Shown: positions 1-6,550, counted from the stretch's first letter. The stretch is 6,686 nucleotides of DNA from an uncultured Ellagibacter sp. (GCA_934661105.1 CAKUIV010000109.1:1-6686), one strand, 5' to 3'. Notes: generated from the sequence alone by a model not told the origin. Translations and numbers: made by a program.

Positions 1-140
1 GTGAGCCAGTCGTCCATGATGGTCGTGCGGTTCTCTACGGTGCGATGGGACTTGTCCGGATCGAGTTCGTCGGCCACTTTGATAACCGTTGGCTTCGAGA
101 CACCCGTGGTTTTGACGATATCGCTGTAGGTGGCCTGCAC
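1..140 (-). CDS. Helix-turn-helix DNA-binding protein, N-terminal part (runs off left edge)
   Basis: A 46-codon open frame enters from the left edge and starts with GTG at 140. An AAAGGA ribosome-binding site lies at 148-153, 7 nt before that GTG. An in-frame TAG lies a little further upstream with no ATG between, so the GTG is the only sensible start. Residues 5-26 form a classic helix-turn-helix: first helix about YSDIVKTTG, a tight turn with G13 and V14, then a recognition helix beginning SKPTVIK. This resembles the DNA-reading heads of LacI-like or plasmid/phage regulators. The tail, with acidic DELDPDK then basic SHR, is not diagnostic. Most third codon positions are G or C, as in the other genes here, although the DNA just upstream is AT-rich. 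The upstream DNA carries a long array of ACGTHAA motifs whose first copies fall in this gene's leader, so I infer it binds them and controls itself. The C-terminal effector part is outside the window, so the family is not assigned. Confidence 0.72.
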   Translation of the reverse strand, partial: MQATYSDIVKTTGVSKPTVIKVADELDPDKSHRTVENRTTIMDDWL

Positions 141-185
141 GGGATGGTCCTTTCGAAGTTTGGAACTCTTCCTTACGTAAAGCTA

Positions 186-199
186 ACGTCAATTGACGT
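186..199. promoter_or_regulatory. Perfect 14-bp palindrome, likely operator of the HTH gene
   Basis: ACGTCAATTGACGT reads identically on both strands and consists of two array motifs facing each other. It lies 46 bp upstream of the HTH start codon and just downstream of a possible -10 element at 201-206, roughly where transcription would begin. A repressor dimer bound here would block initiation. A related imperfect copy (ACGTTAATTGACGT) lies at 329-342 inside the phased run. That the HTH protein is the binder is inference. Confidence 0.5.
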
Positions 200-200
200 G

Positions 201-228
201 ATTTTACAACTATATAAAGCAGATGCAA
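201..228 (-). promoter_or_regulatory. Possible promoter of the HTH gene
   Basis: On the minus strand a TTGCAT hexamer (223-228) is followed after 16 bp by TAAAAT (201-206). The -10 matches the sigma-70 consensus at five of six places; the -35 only at its TTG. Transcription would start near 194, inside the 14-bp palindrome, and leave a leader of about 54 nt before the GTG at 140. A TATATA at 211-216 is an alternative -10, also without a good -35. Confidence 0.3.
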
Positions 229-653
229 GGCTTGTACCAGCATCTTTTCGAAAACAAAGGCTTCGAATTAACGTTACTTTACGTATAAAAACGTAAGTTT
301 TCGTAAATTACGTCAATTACATTAACTCACGTTAATTGACGTTAAGGACCGTAAAGCACTTTCAAGCCACTTAGTTTACGTTAAATCGACGTTTTCGTCA
401 ATATACGTTTATTTACGTTAAGCAGTTAACGCACACACGAGAAGAGACCGGAATCTTGACAAGGTTTCACTGAGCACCGTTTACGACGTTTATCGTAAAA
501 TGACGTAAAAAATGACGTTGACGTTAGTTTTCGTTAAGTAACGTCAATGTACGTAAGCTAACGTAAAGGGACGTTAAGTTATAATAAATGCAGGTAAATA
601 GGCATGTTTTAAAACAGCAAAACTGTAAGCAAGAGAGAAAGCAAGCAAATTGA

Positions 654-712
654 AGCCTAATGTCGTTAAACACGTAAACCTGTTTACGACAATTGATAAA
701 GGCTTTTAGGCT
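654..712. repeat. Nested inverted repeat within the array
   Basis: The outer arms AGCCTAA (654-660) and TTAGGCT (706-712) are perfect 7-bp complements. Directly inside, TGTCGTTAAACA (661-672) pairs with TGTTTACGACA (681-691) with one bulged T, leaving an 8-nt loop. The inner arms are array motifs (TCGTTAA, ACGTAAA) in opposed orientation, so this is the one place where the otherwise direct array turns back on itself. It could be a binding site for a dimer, a cruciform/hairpin as at replication origins, or a folded transcript. No run of T follows on either strand, so it is not a typical intrinsic terminator. Confidence 0.55.
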
Positions 713-791
713 CGCGCTAAGCCCCTGGGGAGTGCTTACCGAGCAGTCATTCAGTAAAAAGGAACGTAAAGCATACGTAAACAAACGTAAA

Positions 792-1203
792 GCGGATATG
801 ACACAGGTCGAAGCATTGTCAGAAGAACCACATCATGGTTGCCGAGGGCAAAGGAAACGGGCGTCATAGCGAAAGCCGCAAGAGAATGGGAGGGCAGAGT
901 TGGGGTTTCGAGCAAGGGGACACCTGCTGGGCTTATGGACGATGGGGACAGGCTGGCCTGCATGGCAAGGAATTCGGCTGTTGCCGTGATGAGTGGATGG
1001 ATAGGGATACTGGCGCGGGCACCGTCAGTGTCATGGCGTCCGATAGGGCAAAGGCCGCCTGTGCGCCAAGCCCAAGCGGCCTCAGTGCGGCAGCGGGCGA
1101 TAGGGGAGGGGAGCCTCTCCCCGAAGCCTCCCGCTCGGCACTCGTCCTTCGTACCAGGGCGCCTCGTTGGCGCCCCTGCGGGGGCTCCTCTCCCCAGAGC
1201 TTC
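792..1203. other. GC-rich gap with no supportable gene
   Basis: Between the AT-rich array and the stop codon of the helicase gene I see no convincing gene. The long plus-strand open frames that cross this stretch continue antisense into the helicase gene, have no ribosome-binding site and give G/R/W-rich, low-complexity peptides. The minus-strand frame at 751-963 overlaps the array and resembles nothing I know. GATAGGG recurs at 1000, 1042 and 1099. The right third holds GC-rich hairpins. Base composition changes abruptly at about 800, from the AT-rich array to GC-rich DNA. Confidence 0.6.
1103..1175. terminator. GC-rich hairpins behind the helicase gene, possible transcription end
   Basis: Twenty-nine bases past the helicase stop lies a perfect 7-bp stem, GGGCGCC (1157-1163) with GGCGCCC (1169-1175) and a 5-nt loop. 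A second lies further on: GGGGAG (1108-1113) with CTCCCC (1117-1122), with an alternative pairing from 1103. Neither is followed by a U-run on the minus strand, so an intrinsic terminator is not shown. They may end or protect the helicase transcript, or be a GC-rich intergenic repeat. Confidence 0.35.
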
Positions 1204-4200
1204 TTACTCGGCCTCGTGGTCGAGCAGGGCCAGCACGTCTTCCCTCGAGAGGGTCGCAGATCCCACGCCCTCGCCGCCCAGCACGCTTTCGGCCAGGTCG
1301 TGCTTGCGTTCCTGCATCTGCAGGATGCGCTCCTCGATTGTGTCTTGGCAGATGAGCTTGAACACGCTCACGGCTTGCGTCTGTCCGATACGGTGTGCGC
1401 GGTCGGTTGCCTGGTTCTGGGCTGACACGTTCCACCAGGGGTCATAGTGGATGACGACGTCTGCAGCCGTGAGGTTGAGGCCCACACCGCCTGCCTTCAG
1501 CGAGATGAGGAAGACCGGCACATCGCCTGTCTGGAACGTGTCCACCAGCCTCGCGCGTTCTTCCTTGCTTGTGGCGCCCGTGAGTGTGAGCGAGGCGATC
1601 TTGGCTGCTGCCAGACGCTCCTCGATGAGCGTGAGCATGCTCGTGAACTGCGAGAACAGCAAGACCTTGTGCCCGCCATCCACAGCGTTGCGCAGAAGCT
1701 CCATGCAGGTGTCGAGCTTGGCCGAGCCGCCTGCATACTCGTCGTAGAACAAGCGAGGGTCGCAGCAGATCTGGCGCAGCTTCGTGAGCTCGGCGAGAAT
1801 CTTGAGCTTGTTTTCCTTAAACTCCTTGGGCGTCTTCTCGTGCTGCAGCTGGAGGGCCAGCCTGTCTTGGTTGGCCTTGTACAGCTTGTCCTGTTCGCCA
1901 GCCATGCGTGCATACACGACGCTCTCGTTTTTCTCTGGCAGGTCGGTCAGAACGTCGGCCTTGAGTCTGCGCAGGATAAACGGGGCGACCATGCACTGCA
2001 GCCGGTGCGCCGAGTCTCCCTCGCGGGCTTCCACGGGCCCGGCGAAGCGCTTGGAGAACGAATCCATGCTGCCCAGGATGCCCGGCATGAGGAAGTCGAA
2101 GATGCTCCACAGCTCGATGAGGCGGTTCTCGATGGGCGTGCCCGTGAGTGCCAGGCGCGTGTCGGCCTGCAGGCACTTCACCGCCTTGGCCACCTGGGTG
2201 CCGGGGTTTTTGATGTAATGGGCCTCGTCGAGCACCACGCGCGCAAAGCGAATGCCTGTATATGACTCAATATCGCGCTTGAGCAGGTCGTAGGACGTTA
2301 CGAGCACGTCATGGGAGGTCGCGGCGCCAATCACGGCCGTCCGTGCAGCCTTGGTGCCAACCACGGCTGCGGCATCGAGCTGCGGGGCGAAGCGGGCGAG
2401 CTCCGCCATCCAGTTGTACACGAGCGACGCGGGGCACACCACGAGAGAGGGGAGGGTGCTGCCCGCCTCTTTGCGCGCGAGGATGTGGGTGATGACCTGC
2501 AGGGTCTTTCCCAGGCCCATGTCGTCGGCCAGGATGCCGCCGAAGCCGAAGCGCTCTAACGTCTCGAGCCAGCGGAAGCCTTCTTCCTGGTAGGGGCGCA
2601 AAATCCCGCTCAGCGAGGCTGGCACGTCGAAATCCGCGTCGCCGTACGTGTCGAAGTCGCGCACGACCTCGCGAAACGCCGCATTGCGCTCCAGACGCAC
2701 CCCGGAGGCCTTTTTGAGCAGCGCGTCCACAAACAGCGTGCGGTTCGAGGGCAGGCCCACGCCGTCGCCCGCCATCTGCACCGCGTCGATGCCCAGGCTC
2801 TCGGCAAGGGCGTTCACCTCGCGCAGGCTGTCGCCCAGCTTGACGATGTCGCCGCTGGACAGGCGCACAAACTTCTGCTTGCGCTTGTACGAGTCGAGGA
2901 AGAGCATCAGGTCGCGAGGCGACATGCCGCTTGCGTCCACCTGAAGGTCGAGAAGACCGCTCTTGAGCGTCGCCTTGACGCGCACCTGCGGGCTGCCCTG
3001 CGCCTTGATGGCGCGCAGGCGCTCGCTCACCATCACATCGCCCAGTTCTCCCAGCTCAGCCAGGCCGTCGGTGAGCAGGATATAGAGCAGCTCGTCGTCG
3101 CTTTCGTCAAAGCCGGGCACCTGGGCCCCGCCCGGGAAGTACTCCTCCACGATGTCTTGCACGTGATACTCGGCCACAAGGTCGCGTGCGGGCTGGCCAG
3201 GGCGCTGTGGCTCGTACAGGCTCGCCCGCCAGTCGTCATAGGCTACGGTTGCCTGGCAGGTCACCTCGCCATCCTCCATGCCCACTTTGAATGAGAATTC
3301 CGGCACGGGCGGGCAGAAGGAGTCGAGGGCCTCGGCCCCTGTGAGATGCGTGCAGTTGCGCAAGGTCGGTAGGACCGTGCGACAGAAGTCGCCCAGGTCG
3401 GTGGTGCCGATATGTAGGGCGCCGCGGGCGGGGAGCAGGCTCGAGAAGAACCCACCGCCGGCACGCATGAACTCGTCGCTGCAGCGCCACGCATGGGCGT
3501 CATCCACGATGTACATGCGCTCGACGTCGGCCAGGCACTGCAAGTTCGAAGGAAGGCGCAGGTCAAAGCCGCCGTCGTTGGCCGGGCGCACCTCGGCCTC
3601 TATGGTGGGGTTGCCGTGCAGCACCTCAACCTGGCATACGATGTCCTTGCCCTGCACGTAGTTGTACCCGAATCCAAACGTGATGCTGCCGCCCTGCATG
3701 AGGTCGAGCACGTCGATCGCGTCGACGGGGGAGAGGGGCAGCTCCTTGATGTCGGTGCCGTGCCCTGCCTGCATGTACTGCCAGCGCGAGCTGAAAAGGG
3801 CCTGCTGGGTGTCAACGATGCGCGTGATGATGTCGAGCAGCTTGCAGGCTCGCTCGGTGAGGTTGCCGGGTAGGTACGTAAGTGTGAGGTTCTTGCCATG
3901 GGTAACTTGGGCTCCTGTTTTCCAGGCATGCACGAGGTCGCCCATGTTCTTGACGACATAGGAGGCCTTGCCGCGCCGTACCTTGAGTCGCAGGCACAGC
4001 GTGCCGTCGAACCCATATGGGCTGCTCGGTGGGATGATGGAGACCTCGAAGTCGGCTGGTTCCAGGTTCAGCTCGGCTTCTTCGGTATCGTGCCTGCGCC
4101 GCGTGCGTGCCGCCTCGTCTGCACGCTGCTGGGTGAGGGCACTGAGCAGATTGCTAATCTGGGAGCTGGTGGGCAGCGCCCGCGATGTGGTCGATGCCCT

Positions 4201-4575
4201 CGAGCGCGCGCCTGCGGCCGGCCGGGTCGTTTGCGTCCCGTATGTACCGGGGGAGGCGAGGGGCGCGATTCCTATCGCATCGAGATAATGCAGCACAAGC
4301 GCAATCTCATGCTTGCACATTCCGTCGTAGTTGCGGGCAGCCGGGCAGTCGCATGAGTAGGCAAGAACGGTTTGCTCGTCGAGGTCGAGCGAGACGCGCG
4401 TCTGGTAGGCCTGGCCGTACGATCCTTCAACCGTGCCGCTCACTATTACCGCGCCCTCGATGCTGCTTGGCGTCTCCTTGCAATCGAAAACGCCACCGCT
4501 CAGCGCGAGATCGAGTCCTTTGCCGTATGTGCTGTCGAGCGCGGCTTCGATCTTGAGGCTCGTGATGAACGACAT
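1204..4575 (-). CDS. SWIM-zinc-finger SNF2-family DNA translocase (DEAD/DEAH-box helicase superfamily 2)
   Basis: A complete 1123-residue cytoplasmic ATPase expected to move along double-stranded DNA and remodel protein-DNA or polymerase complexes rather than unwind strands. A SWIM zinc finger (C75, C77, C87, H89; CxCx9CxH) comes first, then a low-complexity basic linker (about 110-170). The long middle part (about 175-640) fits the bacterial SNF2-associated domain (PF08455, from memory). The two RecA-like lobes follow. Motif I is DDMGLGKT (684-691, K690); Ia is VVCPASLVYNW (712-722); II is DEAH (783-786); III is LALTGTP from 808; IV is KVLLFSQF (970-977); V is SLKAGGVGLNLTAAD from 1025; VI is QATDRAHRIGQ (1055-1065). 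All catalytic motifs look intact. I chose ATG 4575: AAGGAG lies 4 nt upstream (4580-4585), and the earlier in-frame ATG at 4614 overlaps the likely -10 element. It appears to stand alone, with terminators on both sides. SNF2 enzymes of this layout are common in Firmicutes and Actinobacteria; the exact role is unknown, with DNA repair, transcription recycling and defence all possible. Confidence 0.95.
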   Translation of the reverse strand: MSFITSLKIEAALDSTYGKGLDLALSGGVFDCKETPSSIEGAVIVSGTVEGSYGQAYQTRVSLDLDEQTVLAYSCDCPAARNYDGMCKHEIALVLHYLDAIGIAPLASPGTYGTQTTRPAAGARSRASTTSRALPTSSQISNLLSALTQQRADEAARTRRRHDTEEAELNLEPADFEVSIIPPSSPYGFDGTLCLRLKVRRGKASYVVKNMGDLVHAWKTGAQVTHGKNLTLTYLPGNLTERACKLLDIITRIVDTQQALFSSRWQYMQAGHGTDIKELPLSPVDAIDVLDLMQGGSITFGFGYNYVQGKDIVCQVEVLHGNPTIEAEVRPANDGGFDLRLPSNLQCLADVERMYIVDDAHAWRCSDEFMRAGGGFFSSLLPARGALHIGTTDLGDFCRTVLPTLRNCTHLTGAEALDSFCPPVPEFSFKVGMEDGEVTCQATVAYDDWRASLYEPQRPGQPARDLVAEYHVQDIVEEYFPGGAQVPGFDESDDELLYILLTDGLAELGELGDVMVSERLRAIKAQGSPQVRVKATLKSGLLDLQVDASGMSPRDLMLFLDSYKRKQKFVRLSSGDIVKLGDSLREVNALAESLGIDAVQMAGDGVGLPSNRTLFVDALLKKASGVRLERNAAFREVVRDFDTYGDADFDVPASLSGILRPYQEEGFRWLETLERFGFGGILADDMGLGKTLQVITHILARKEAGSTLPSLVVCPASLVYNWMAELARFAPQLDAAAVVGTKAARTAVIGAATSHDVLVTSYDLLKRDIESYTGIRFARVVLDEAHYIKNPGTQVAKAVKCLQADTRLALTGTPIENRLIELWSIFDFLMPGILGSMDSFSKRFAGPVEAREGDSAHRLQCMVAPFILRRLKADVLTDLPEKNESVVYARMAGEQDKLYKANQDRLALQLQHEKTPKEFKENKLKILAELTKLRQICCDPRLFYDEYAGGSAKLDTCMELLRNAVDGGHKVLLFSQFTSMLTLIEERLAAAKIASLTLTGATSKEERARLVDTFQTGDVPVFLISLKAGGVGLNLTAADVVIHYDPWWNVSAQNQATDRAHRIGQTQAVSVFKLICQDTIEERILQMQERKHDLAESVLGGEGVGSATLSREDVLALLDHEAE

Positions 4576-4612
4576 GCGGCTCCTTGGGGATAGAGATTGG
4601 CAGATGCATCGC

Positions 4613-4621
4613 ATTGTATCA
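4613..4621 (-). promoter_or_regulatory. Extended -10 promoter of the helicase gene
   Basis: On the minus strand TGATACAAT combines a TACAAT -10 hexamer (4613-4618, five of six matches) with the TG of an extended -10. The -35 region has no good match, which is usual for extended -10 promoters. Transcription would start near 4606, giving a leader of about 30 nt to the ATG at 4575. The alternative ATG at 4614 falls inside the -10 itself, which argues against it as a start. Confidence 0.5.
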
Positions 4622-4701
4622 GCCGCATATCGTGTGCCTGTGCGTTGTGGAGGGCTTGCTGGTGGTCGAGTCGGTGAATTTCAAGTACGGCCACAACAAT
4701 G

Positions 4702-4750
4702 AAGAGGAGCGGGTGGGCGCTCGGTTGCCCTGCGCCTACCCGCTCCTCTT
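4702..4750 (-). terminator. Strong stem-loop terminator behind the flavoprotein gene
   Basis: A 13-bp perfect stem (4702-4714 with 4738-4750) continues after one G-T pair into GGCGC (4716-4720) with GCGCC (4732-4736), giving about 19 pairs around an 11-nt loop. It begins 27 nt after the flavoprotein stop. On the minus strand the stem ends CCTCTTC and is followed by ATTGTTGT, a weak U-rich tail. On the plus strand the tail is also short (TTTACAAG). It separates the flavoprotein transcript from the helicase promoter. Confidence 0.8.
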
Positions 4751-4777
4751 TACAAGTGCCTCTTAAGCTGTCTCGAA

Positions 4778-6361
4778 CTAGGCGAAGAGGTGCTCCAGTG
4801 CGTGCTTCACGCTGTAGCGGCCGCCCTCAATGTTCGTGGCCATGTGGCCGCCGGAGGTGTTGAGGTTGTACAGGCCGCGGTACACCATCTGACCGTCGGC
4901 GCCGATGGCATAGAGACCCTCGATGGGCTCACCGTTTTCAGCGACGACCTGCCAGGTGCGATTGGTGTTGATGCCGCCCAGCGACAGCGCCACAGCCTGG
5001 TGAATGAGGAACGCGTAAAGGCCGCCGTCTCCAAACGAGACGAGATAGCTGGCGTTCTTGCCGTAGCTCTCGTCGACGCCCTCGGCCACAAAGCTCTCGT
5101 ACTCCTCAAGGGCGGGCACGAGCGTGTCGGCCCAGCCGAGCTGCTCGGCAAGCTCTTCGGCGCTGCCCGCGTGCCAGATTGCCTCGGAGCCGCCGTCAAG
5201 CGCCTTGTCGAGCTCGCTCTGGTCGAGGGTGCCCGAGGCGACTGCATCGGCGACCATATCGTCGCTCATGATGATGTACACACGCTTTTGGGCGCGTACC
5301 GCGGTGCCCGTGTAGTCGTGGCACACCTCGCCGCAGTCCTCATTGCAGAAACGCTCCCCCTTTTCGTTGACCCACATGGCGGCATGGTAGCTCGGCAGCG
5401 TGTACGAGGAGAGGCCTTCAACGAGGTTGCCGAACATGTAGCCGCGTGCCACGGCATCCTGCCTGGCGCCGACGGCTGCGGCCATCTTGAGCGTGTCGCC
5501 CTGGCAGCCCGGCGCGCAGTCGATCTTGGTGATGCTCATGTCGTAGCCGCCGTACTCGGCGACCATGTCGGCGTTTGCTGCCCAGCCGCCGCCGGCGAGA
5601 ATCACGGCCGTTGCCTCGATCTCGATGGCACCCTCTGCCGTCTCGGCATACACGCCACACACTTTGCCGGAGTCGTCGGTCGCAAGGGCGCGGGCGCGTG
5701 TGGAAGTCATCACTTCTATGCCGAGCTCCTCGGCCTTGGCGAACAGCGGTTTCATCATGCTTTCGCCGCCGCCGTAATAGCTGGCCTTCCACATGAGCGC
5801 CGTGGGGGTCTTGCCCAGACCGCCGCCGTAATAGTCCGTTTTCTCGGCGAATTCGACGCCGTTGTCCTCGAGCCACTTGGTGTTGTCGGCCGAGTGGGAG
5901 ATGGTGTCGAGCCAAAGCTGGGGGTTCACCGTATAGTCGTACAGCTCGACCTCGCTGCGGACGATGTCGGAGGGGTGCACGGTGATGCCGTACGCGGCGC
6001 ACCCCGCCTCCATCTCAGGCGAGCCGAAGCTGAAGCAGCAGTCGGTGATCATGCCGTTGCCGCCCATGTTCTCCTGGGATTCGAGAACGATGACGGACTT
6101 GCCTGCCTGGGCGGCCTCGATGGCTGCGACGATGCCGGAGGCACCCGAGCCGACCACCACGAAGTCGGCCTTCTGCGTCTGGGTGACCTTGCCTGCCCAG
6201 TCACTGGCGCGGAAGCCCGCCCATGGATCCGCGACGATGGGGGCGGCGTCTTCCGCGATGGCCTGTGAGGCGATGGCGCCCGCGCCAAGCGCGCATATTG
6301 CCGCCCCTGCCGTAAACGCCCTGCGATCCATAGTCACGTTCCCGTTCGAATTGAAGCTCAT
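4778..6361 (-). CDS. Tat-exported FAD-dependent reductase, fumarate/urocanate-reductase superfamily, substrate unknown
   Basis: A complete 527-residue flavoprotein. The start ATG at 6361 has GAAGGGA 6 nt upstream (6368-6374); the frame is open to 6550 but nothing supports an earlier start. Residues 11-36 form a Tat signal: DRRAF with the twin arginines at 13-14, an Ala/Gly-rich core, and a likely cut after AIA (36). Exported folded with FAD, it would act outside the membrane as a terminal reductase fed by quinol or a cytochrome partner. The FAD Rossmann motif VVVGSGASG is at 68-76, with acidic E94 ending the second strand. GLYAIGADG (482-490) and NTSGGHMATNIEGGR are the C-terminal FAD-contact strip. 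There is no heme CxxCH, so electrons come from another protein not encoded here. By my alignment from memory to Shewanella flavocytochrome c3, the proton-shuttle Arg/Glu and the substrate-binding His and Arg are replaced, so fumarate is unlikely. Cysteines cluster unusually at 282/286 and 339/343/347. The family (PF00890) is sure; the substrate is not. Confidence 0.93.
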   Translation of the reverse strand: MSFNSNGNVTMDRRAFTAGAAICALGAGAIASQAIAEDAAPIVADPWAGFRASDWAGKVTQTQKADFVVVGSGASGIVAAIEAAQAGKSVIVLESQENMGGNGMITDCCFSFGSPEMEAGCAAYGITVHPSDIVRSEVELYDYTVNPQLWLDTISHSADNTKWLEDNGVEFAEKTDYYGGGLGKTPTALMWKASYYGGGESMMKPLFAKAEELGIEVMTSTRARALATDDSGKVCGVYAETAEGAIEIEATAVILAGGGWAANADMVAEYGGYDMSITKIDCAPGCQGDTLKMAAAVGARQDAVARGYMFGNLVEGLSSYTLPSYHAAMWVNEKGERFCNEDCGEVCHDYTGTAVRAQKRVYIIMSDDMVADAVASGTLDQSELDKALDGGSEAIWHAGSAEELAEQLGWADTLVPALEEYESFVAEGVDESYGKNASYLVSFGDGGLYAFLIHQAVALSLGGINTNRTWQVVAENGEPIEGLYAIGADGQMVYRGLYNLNTSGGHMATNIEGGRYSVKHALEHLFA

Positions 6362-6550
6362 GTTCGGTCCCTTCGTCTGAAGCCGTGCCCTTGCGGTTGG
6401 GCCTGCGAGCGGCTGCGCCGCCGCGAGGCGTAACCCCATGGTCTTCCAATGAAGCACCTCGACGCTTCCACCCATACGGCGCATCTTGGTGGTTTTTCTT
6501 CGGCGCCCAGTATCCATCCTATGGGGGGAGAGGAGAGAAAAATAAGACAT
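6362..6550 (-). other. Long leader of the flavoprotein gene, open in frame
   Basis: The flavoprotein frame stays open for 63 codons upstream of the chosen ATG, from another ATG at 6550. The extra peptide is basic and low in complexity (runs such as GRRRKTTKMRRM), would place the Tat signal far inside the protein, and has no good ribosome-binding site. I therefore read it as untranslated leader. It contains a GC-rich hairpin-prone patch near 6400-6430. I found no convincing -35/-10 pair upstream; the AT-rich patch at about 6535-6560 is the likeliest promoter location. Confidence 0.45.

Larger units (their letters stand above)
175..791. repeat. Array of about 32 ACGTHAA motifs, partly phased at 10 bp
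   Basis: By eye, the core ACGT occurs 25 times: at 175, 186, 196, 271, 281, 291, 310, 329, 339, 378, 389, 405, 415, 486, 503, 515, 521, 541, 551, 561, 571, 672, 764, 775 and 785. About seven one-base variants (TCGT or CCGT) fill places in the same rhythm: 301, 349, 395, 477, 493, 531 and 663. The 3' flank is usually TAA, AAA or CAA, so most copies read in the same direction. Two runs are strikingly regular: 271, 281, 291, 301, 310, (320 degenerate), 329, 339, 349; and 521, 531, 541, 551, 561, 571. The right end has 764, 775, 785. A 10-bp step puts every copy on one face of the helix, which suits cooperative binding or a bend. In DNA of this composition I would expect only about two or three ACGT by chance over this length. 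The stretch has no gene. Its role (operator, centromere-like site or replication iterons) is inference. Confidence 0.88.

Noticed and set aside
45..296. Plus-strand 83-codon open frame
   Set aside because: Antisense to the HTH gene and then running through the repeat array; no ribosome-binding site and no recognisable protein.
456..484. Plus-strand promoter with a perfect TTGACA -35
   Set aside because: No good -10 at 16-18 bp (only GTTTAC or TTTACG) and no plus-strand gene to serve; kept only as a note on the islands.
175..791. CRISPR array
   Set aside because: Motifs are 7 bp at about 10-bp steps, without 20-40-bp repeats or unique spacers.
524..963. Two minus-strand open frames at 524-784 and 751-963
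   Set aside because: Their peptides are translations of the repeat array and of the GC-rich gap, low in complexity, with atypical codon use and no ribosome-binding site.
1000..1105. GATAGGG repeated three times (1000, 1042, 1099)
   Set aside because: Uneven spacing and only three short copies; may be chance in G-rich DNA.
835..1447. Overlapping plus-strand open frames of about 200 codons
   Set aside because: Half of each is antisense to the helicase C-terminus; the rest gives G/R/W- or A/S/P-rich peptides without a ribosome-binding site.
1447..2265. Plus-strand 272-codon open frame inside the helicase gene
   Set aside because: Antisense shadow typical of GC-rich coding DNA; the minus strand carries clear SNF2 motifs here.
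4576..4614. Longer helicase start (13 extra residues)
   Set aside because: That ATG lies within the likely -10 hexamer and lacks a ribosome-binding site; the ATG at 4575 has AAGGAG.
5314..5345. Heme c site in the flavoprotein (C-G-E-V-C-H)
   Set aside because: The spacing is Cx3CH, not CxxCH, and it lies in the flavoprotein catalytic fold rather than in a cytochrome domain.
4790..6268. Plus-strand 492-codon open frame
   Set aside because: Antisense to the flavoprotein. The H/V/A-rich peptide is the mirror of high-GC codon use, and the minus-strand protein has clear FAD motifs.
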